A DNA stretch of 7,098 bases, taken from Pseudomonadota bacterium. GTDB taxonomy: Bacteria > Pseudomonadota > Alphaproteobacteria > Rhizobiales > Xanthobacteraceae. A program made the position numbers and the translations under genes. The notes beneath the pieces are model-generated. The model was not told the DNA's origin, made no database searches, and was given only the letters and a program-made list of their open reading frames with translations. The stretch is from positions 1 to 7,098 of the forward strand of contig JAKAMD010000179.1 of NCBI GenBank assembly GCA_021823875.1, written 5' to 3'. Positions 4,590-7,098 of the stretch are shown one piece after another. Position 1 is the stretch's first letter; the number at the start of each line of letters is the position of its first letter.

Positions 4590-6548
4590 TTGACGGCCGC
4601 CACTGGCTTCAAACGCCTGGGATTTGCGCTGCTGGCCTTGATCGCGGCGGCGGCGGGCATGCTCGTCACCGCGGAGATGCTGATCTCGGCCGACACGGTG
4701 CGCCGGCAGGCCCTGGACGAGATCCGCGCGGTGACCGGTCTCGATCCGATACTGCGCGGGCCGGTGACAGTATCGCTGTTTCCCTCCGGCCGCGTGAGCT
4801 TCGCCGACGTGGCCTTGGGCGACGCCGGCAAGCCGGCACTGATCGCAGAACGGCTAACCGCGCACTTACGCTTCTTCCCGCTGCTGACCGGCAACGTCGA
4901 GATCGCCGACGTGTCGCTGGAAAGCCCGACCATCACCATCGATTTCGAACCGAACGGGGGCACCAACTGGTCCGGCCTGATCAAGGCACTGGCGCGCAGC
5001 CAAAAGCCGGACGCGCAACGCCTGACGGCTTTCTCCGAGATGCGGATCGACAACGGCACCGTGGTGCTGCGCGACACCTCCCGCAAGGTCACTGAAACGC
5101 TGTCCCACGTGCAGGCCTCGCTCGCCTGGCCGTCAATCTCCAAGAGCTTCGGAGCCACCGGCCGCTTCATCTGGCATGACGAGCCGATCGACGCCAGCAT
5201 CGCAATCGGCGATTTCGCGGAAGCGCTCGCCGGCAACACGTCCGGGCTGAAACTGCGGCTCGCTGGCGCGCCGCTCAAGGCTGCCTTCGAAGGTTCCTTC
5301 AGTGTCAGTCCCACGCTCAAGATCGACGGCACGGTGGCCGCCGATTCGACGTCGCTACGCAAGGCCTTGATCTGGGTCGGCCAGAAACCGTTGCCCGGCG
5401 GTGGCTTCGACCATTTTTCCATCAAGGCGAAAGCCGACGTGATGAGCGACAGCATCAGCCTCACCGGCGCCAATATCGACCTCGACGGCAACACGGCCGA
5501 AGGCGTGCTCACTTATGTGACGCACGGCCGCAAGACGCTGCAGGGCACGCTCGCCGCCGGCACGCTCGACCTCACGCCCTATATCTCGACCGCCAAGCTG
5601 CTCACCACCAATCATCGCAGCTGGAGCGACGGCCACATCTCGCTCGACGGCCTTACCGGCATGGATCTCGATCTCCGGCTGTCGGCAGCCAAGGTGACCT
5701 TGGCCGATGCCAAGCTTGGCCGCACCGCCATCGGCGCCAACCTGCGCGGCGGGCAACTTACGATTACCGTCGGCGAGGCACAGGCCTATGGTGGCGTGAT
5801 CAAGGGCTCCCTGGCGCTCGCCAATGTCGTGGGCGGCGTCGATGTTAAATCGCAACTTCTGTTCAGTGACGTCGATCTTGCCACTTCGCTCGGCCAGTTG
5901 TTCGGGCTGCATCACCTGAATGGCAAGGGCGACATGTCGATCAATGTCGAAGGCTCGGGCGACAGCGTGCTGGGCGTGACGCACACCCTCAACGGCACCG
6001 CTGGCCTGACCGCGCAGAATGGTGCGCTGGTCGGCGTCGATCTCGAAGACCTGTTGCGCCGGCTGCAACGGCGGCCGCTGACCGGTGGCGGCGACTTCCG
6101 CAACGGCAAGACCTCCTACGATAAGTTCAGCCTGGCGCTGAAGATCGTGAATGGCACCGCGAAGGTGCAGGACATGAACGTTGTCGGTCCGGCGGTGAAG
6201 GTGGCGCTGGCCGGCTCCGTCTCAATCCCGACGCGTGATCTCGACCTTACCGGCACCGCCACCCTGGTCGCCACCAGCCGGACCGAGCGCGAGCCGTTCT
6301 CGCTGCCGTTCTTCGTGCAGGGCTCCTGGGACGACCCGATCATGCTGCCGGACGCCGAAGCGCTGATCCGCCGTTCCGGCGCGGCCGCGCCGCTGCTCAA
6401 TGCGGTGCGCGAACGCAATGCGCGCGATGCGGTCCGCTCAGTGCTGGAGCGGCTGACCGGCGGCGCCATTCCCGGGGCGCCCGCGCCGGCCGCGACGCCG
6501 ACGGCCGAGACCTCGACGGCCCCGGCGGCCGTCCAAAAACCGAAATAA
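4590..6548 (+). CDS. AsmA family protein (inner-membrane anchored, periplasmic)
   Basis: AsmA-family proteins are anchored in the inner membrane by one N-terminal helix and extend into the periplasm. They are linked to outer-membrane assembly and to phospholipid transfer between membranes. This 652-residue protein has the anchor at about 9-31 (LGFALLALIAAAAGMLV), then the typical AsmA start, ILRGPVTVSLFPSGRVSFADV at 54-74, and the segment LRFFPLLTGNVEIADVSLESP. It continues as repeated beta strands. The C-terminal AsmA block at about 465-560 includes LEDLLRRLQRRPLTGGGDF and DLDLTGTATL. LPFFVQGSWDDPIMLPDAEA at 572-591 follows, then an Ala/Pro tail from 627 that looks disordered. The start is TTG at 4590: the in-frame stop upstream is at 4524-4526, no ATG lies between, and the first internal ATG (4659) would cut into the anchor. 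A weak CCGGA lies about 9 bases before it. Family secure, role inferred. Confidence 0.9.
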   Translation: MTAATGFKRLGFALLALIAAAAGMLVTAEMLISADTVRRQALDEIRAVTGLDPILRGPVTVSLFPSGRVSFADVALGDAGKPALIAERLTAHLRFFPLLTGNVEIADVSLESPTITIDFEPNGGTNWSGLIKALARSQKPDAQRLTAFSEMRIDNGTVVLRDTSRKVTETLSHVQASLAWPSISKSFGATGRFIWHDEPIDASIAIGDFAEALAGNTSGLKLRLAGAPLKAAFEGSFSVSPTLKIDGTVAADSTSLRKALIWVGQKPLPGGGFDHFSIKAKADVMSDSISLTGANIDLDGNTAEGVLTYVTHGRKTLQGTLAAGTLDLTPYISTAKLLTTNHRSWSDGHISLDGLTGMDLDLRLSAAKVTLADAKLGRTAIGANLRGGQLTITVGEAQAYGGVIKGSLALANVVGGVDVKSQLLFSDVDLATSLGQLFGLHHLNGKGDMSINVEGSGDSVLGVTHTLNGTAGLTAQNGALVGVDLEDLLRRLQRRPLTGGGDFRNGKTSYDKFSLALKIVNGTAKVQDMNVVGPAVKVALAGSVSIPTRDLDLTGTATLVATSRTEREPFSLPFFVQGSWDDPIMLPDAEALIRRSGAAAPLLNAVRERNARDAVRSVLERLTGGAIPGAPAPAATPTAETSTAPAAVQKPK

Positions 6549-6564
6549 ATCCGCCGTCCGGGCG

Positions 6565-6594
6565 GGCCGCGGCGCGTGCCGCAGGGCCGGTGTT
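6565..6594 (+). terminator. Possible weak terminator after the AsmA-family gene
   Basis: GGCC-GCGGC (6565-6573), a GCGT loop and GCCGC-AG-GGCC (6578-6588) form a 9-bp GC-rich stem with a 2-base bulge, 16 bases past the AsmA stop. It is followed only by GGTGTTTG, a poor T tract. It may slow rather than stop transcription, leaving the next gene partly co-transcribed. Confidence 0.35.
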
Positions 6595-6642
6595 TGACTA
6601 TCATCGCCAGGAAAACGAATCACCCGCCGGTCGGGGGCCGGC

Positions 6643-6648
6643 GAAGGA
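6643..6648 (+). promoter_or_regulatory. Ribosome binding site that decides the start of the small membrane protein
   Basis: GAAGGA is one base before the ATG at 6650, too close to use, and seven bases before the ATG at 6656. The second ATG is therefore preferred. A GTG at 6590 would add 22 residues that are charged and poorly conserved in character. Confidence 0.65.
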
Positions 6649-6655
6649 CATGCGC

Positions 6656-6916
6656 ATGGCGTTTGCCGTCCTCCGTACGCTGGTCAAGATCGTCCTCGCC
6701 TCGCTGGTGGTGGGGACGATCATGGCGCATTTCGGCATCACGCCCGAACAGCTCATGGGCTCCGCCGGGCTGTCCACCGGGCGGCTTGAGGATCTGGCCC
6801 GGCAGGGGCTCGCCTGGGTGTGGCCGAACGTGCTGCTCGGCGCCATGGTCATCGTGCCGATCTGGTTCCTGGTCTTCCTGCTGCGCCCGCCGGGCGGGCA
6901 ACGCAGCAGCGAATGA
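6656..6916 (+). CDS. Small two-helix membrane protein, DUF6460-like
   Basis: This 86-residue protein has two predicted membrane helices: residues about 9-24 (LVKIVLASLVVGTIMA) and about 58-76 (NVLLGAMVIVPIWFLVFLL). They are joined by a loop, FGITPEQLMGSAGLSTGRLE, with a short charged tail. The layout, with LVKIVLASLVVG near the start and LLGAxVIVPIWFL before a final LLRPP, matches what I recall of the alphaproteobacterial DUF6460 proteins, whose function is unknown. The ATG at 6656 has GAAGGA at 7 bases, and the longer GTG reading from 6590 is not needed. It lies 107 bases after the AsmA gene on the same strand, so a shared transcript is possible despite the weak hairpin between them. Its composition and codon use match its neighbours. 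That it is a membrane protein is secure; the family name is tentative and no function should be assigned. Confidence 0.78.
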   Translation: MAFAVLRTLVKIVLASLVVGTIMAHFGITPEQLMGSAGLSTGRLEDLARQGLAWVWPNVLLGAMVIVPIWFLVFLLRPPGGQRSSE

Positions 6917-6924
6917 AATTCCTT

Positions 6925-7049
6925 GTCCCGGACGCGGTGCAGCACGAGCGCAGCGACGTGATGCACCGCTGATCCGGGACCGTTCCAAACACCGACATTG
7001 ATGCGGTCCCGGGTCTGCAGCGCACCGTCCGCTGCGTAGCGCCCGGGAC
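6925..7049. repeat. Cluster of GTCCCGG/CCGGGAC palindromes (Bradyrhizobium-type intergenic repeat)
   Basis: Two imperfect palindromes lie side by side. In the first, GTCCCGG (6925-6931) pairs with CCGGGAC (6974-6980), GCGGTGCA (6934-6941) with TGCACCGC (6962-6969), and CACG (6943-6946) with CGTG (6957-6960). In the second, GTCCCGGG (7006-7013) pairs with CCCGGGAC (7042-7049), and GCAGCG (7017-7022) with CGCTGC (7030-7035). The inner halves also pair across the gap: CCGGGACCG (6974-6982) with CGGTCCCGG (7004-7012). Repeats with these arms are, from memory, common between genes in Bradyrhizobium and its relatives. In this place they may also end transcription of the small membrane protein gene and of the minus-strand gene on the right. 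Confidence 0.82.
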
Positions 7050-7058
7050 ATGAGGTCG

Positions 7059-7098
7059 TCACACCTGCGCGGCCAGCGCTTCCCGCGCGCGGCGGGCG
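7059..7098 (-). CDS. Possible C-terminal end of a minus-strand gene (partial, runs off the right edge)
   Basis: On the minus strand the right edge reads ARRAREALAAQV and stops at TGA (7061-7059). The Ala/Arg/Leu helix-like tail with strongly G/C third positions fits a real protein end, and it would converge on the small membrane protein with the palindromes between. Twelve residues are too few to name a family. A short plus-strand reading from the ATG at 7050 is the alternative. Confidence 0.35.
   Translation of the reverse strand, partial: ARRAREALAAQV

Noticed and set aside
4583..5512. 309-residue minus-strand open frame opposite the AsmA gene
   Set aside because: It lies opposite a well-supported AsmA gene and is Ser/Ala/Pro-rich, with no domain, no ribosome site and no neighbour to support it.
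6601..7062. Minus-strand open frames of about 150 residues across the small membrane protein and the palindromes
   Set aside because: They run through the palindrome cluster and oppose a gene with two clear membrane helices and a good ribosome site.
1..7098. Defence system, prophage, insertion sequence or CRISPR array
   Set aside because: All intact genes belong to storage, signalling or envelope families, with uniform base composition. No transposase, integrase or regularly spaced repeat array is present.

Overview
The window is GC-rich DNA (about 65% GC by eye) with alphaproteobacterial gene content. It most resembles the Hyphomicrobiales around Bradyrhizobium, Rhodopseudomonas and the Xanthobacteraceae. 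The pointers are two short phasins of the rhizobial type, a soluble PAS-rich kinase whose catalytic core looks like PdhS, a rhizobial-type AsmA protein, a small two-helix membrane protein of the DUF6460 kind, and GTCCCGG/CCGGGAC palindromes like those scattered between genes in Bradyrhizobium. These assignments come from recognising the sequences; no search was run.

Layout. Bases 2-88 look like the tail of a plus-strand gene that enters from the left. It converges on two phasin genes on the minus strand (197-688 and 937-1308), and a GC-rich hairpin with a T-rich tail at about 101-135 ends the first phasin. The 248 bp between the phasins hold an AT-rich promoter region for the downstream phasin. 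It has a TATAAT box, two TGCA-N-TGCA palindromes exactly 20 bp apart that fit PhaR operators, and a GC-rich leader able to fold in two alternative ways. A 215-bp divergent spacer (1309-1523) separates the second phasin from a 968-residue sensor kinase (1524-4430) and carries a CtrA-like TTAA-N7-TTAG site just before the kinase start. After 159 bp comes an AsmA-family protein (4590-6548, TTG start), then a small membrane protein (6656-6916). A palindrome cluster (6925-7049) follows, and then the apparent last codons of a minus-strand gene (7059-7098).

How the genes may fit together. The phasins coat polyhydroxyalkanoate granules, and the PhaR-like boxes suggest that at least the first is tied to polymer status. 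The kinase is probably a DivK/CtrA-pathway kinase coupling growth or division to a cytoplasmic signal. The AsmA protein and small membrane protein are envelope proteins. Apart from being neighbours, and sharing a divergent spacer in the case of phasin 2 and the kinase, nothing in the sequence shows a common pathway. I found no CRISPR array, insertion sequence, tRNA or rRNA. The most interesting parts are regulatory: the twin TGCA boxes, the switch-like phasin leader, the CtrA-like site and the terminal palindromes. No stretch longer than 300 bases lacks a gene.
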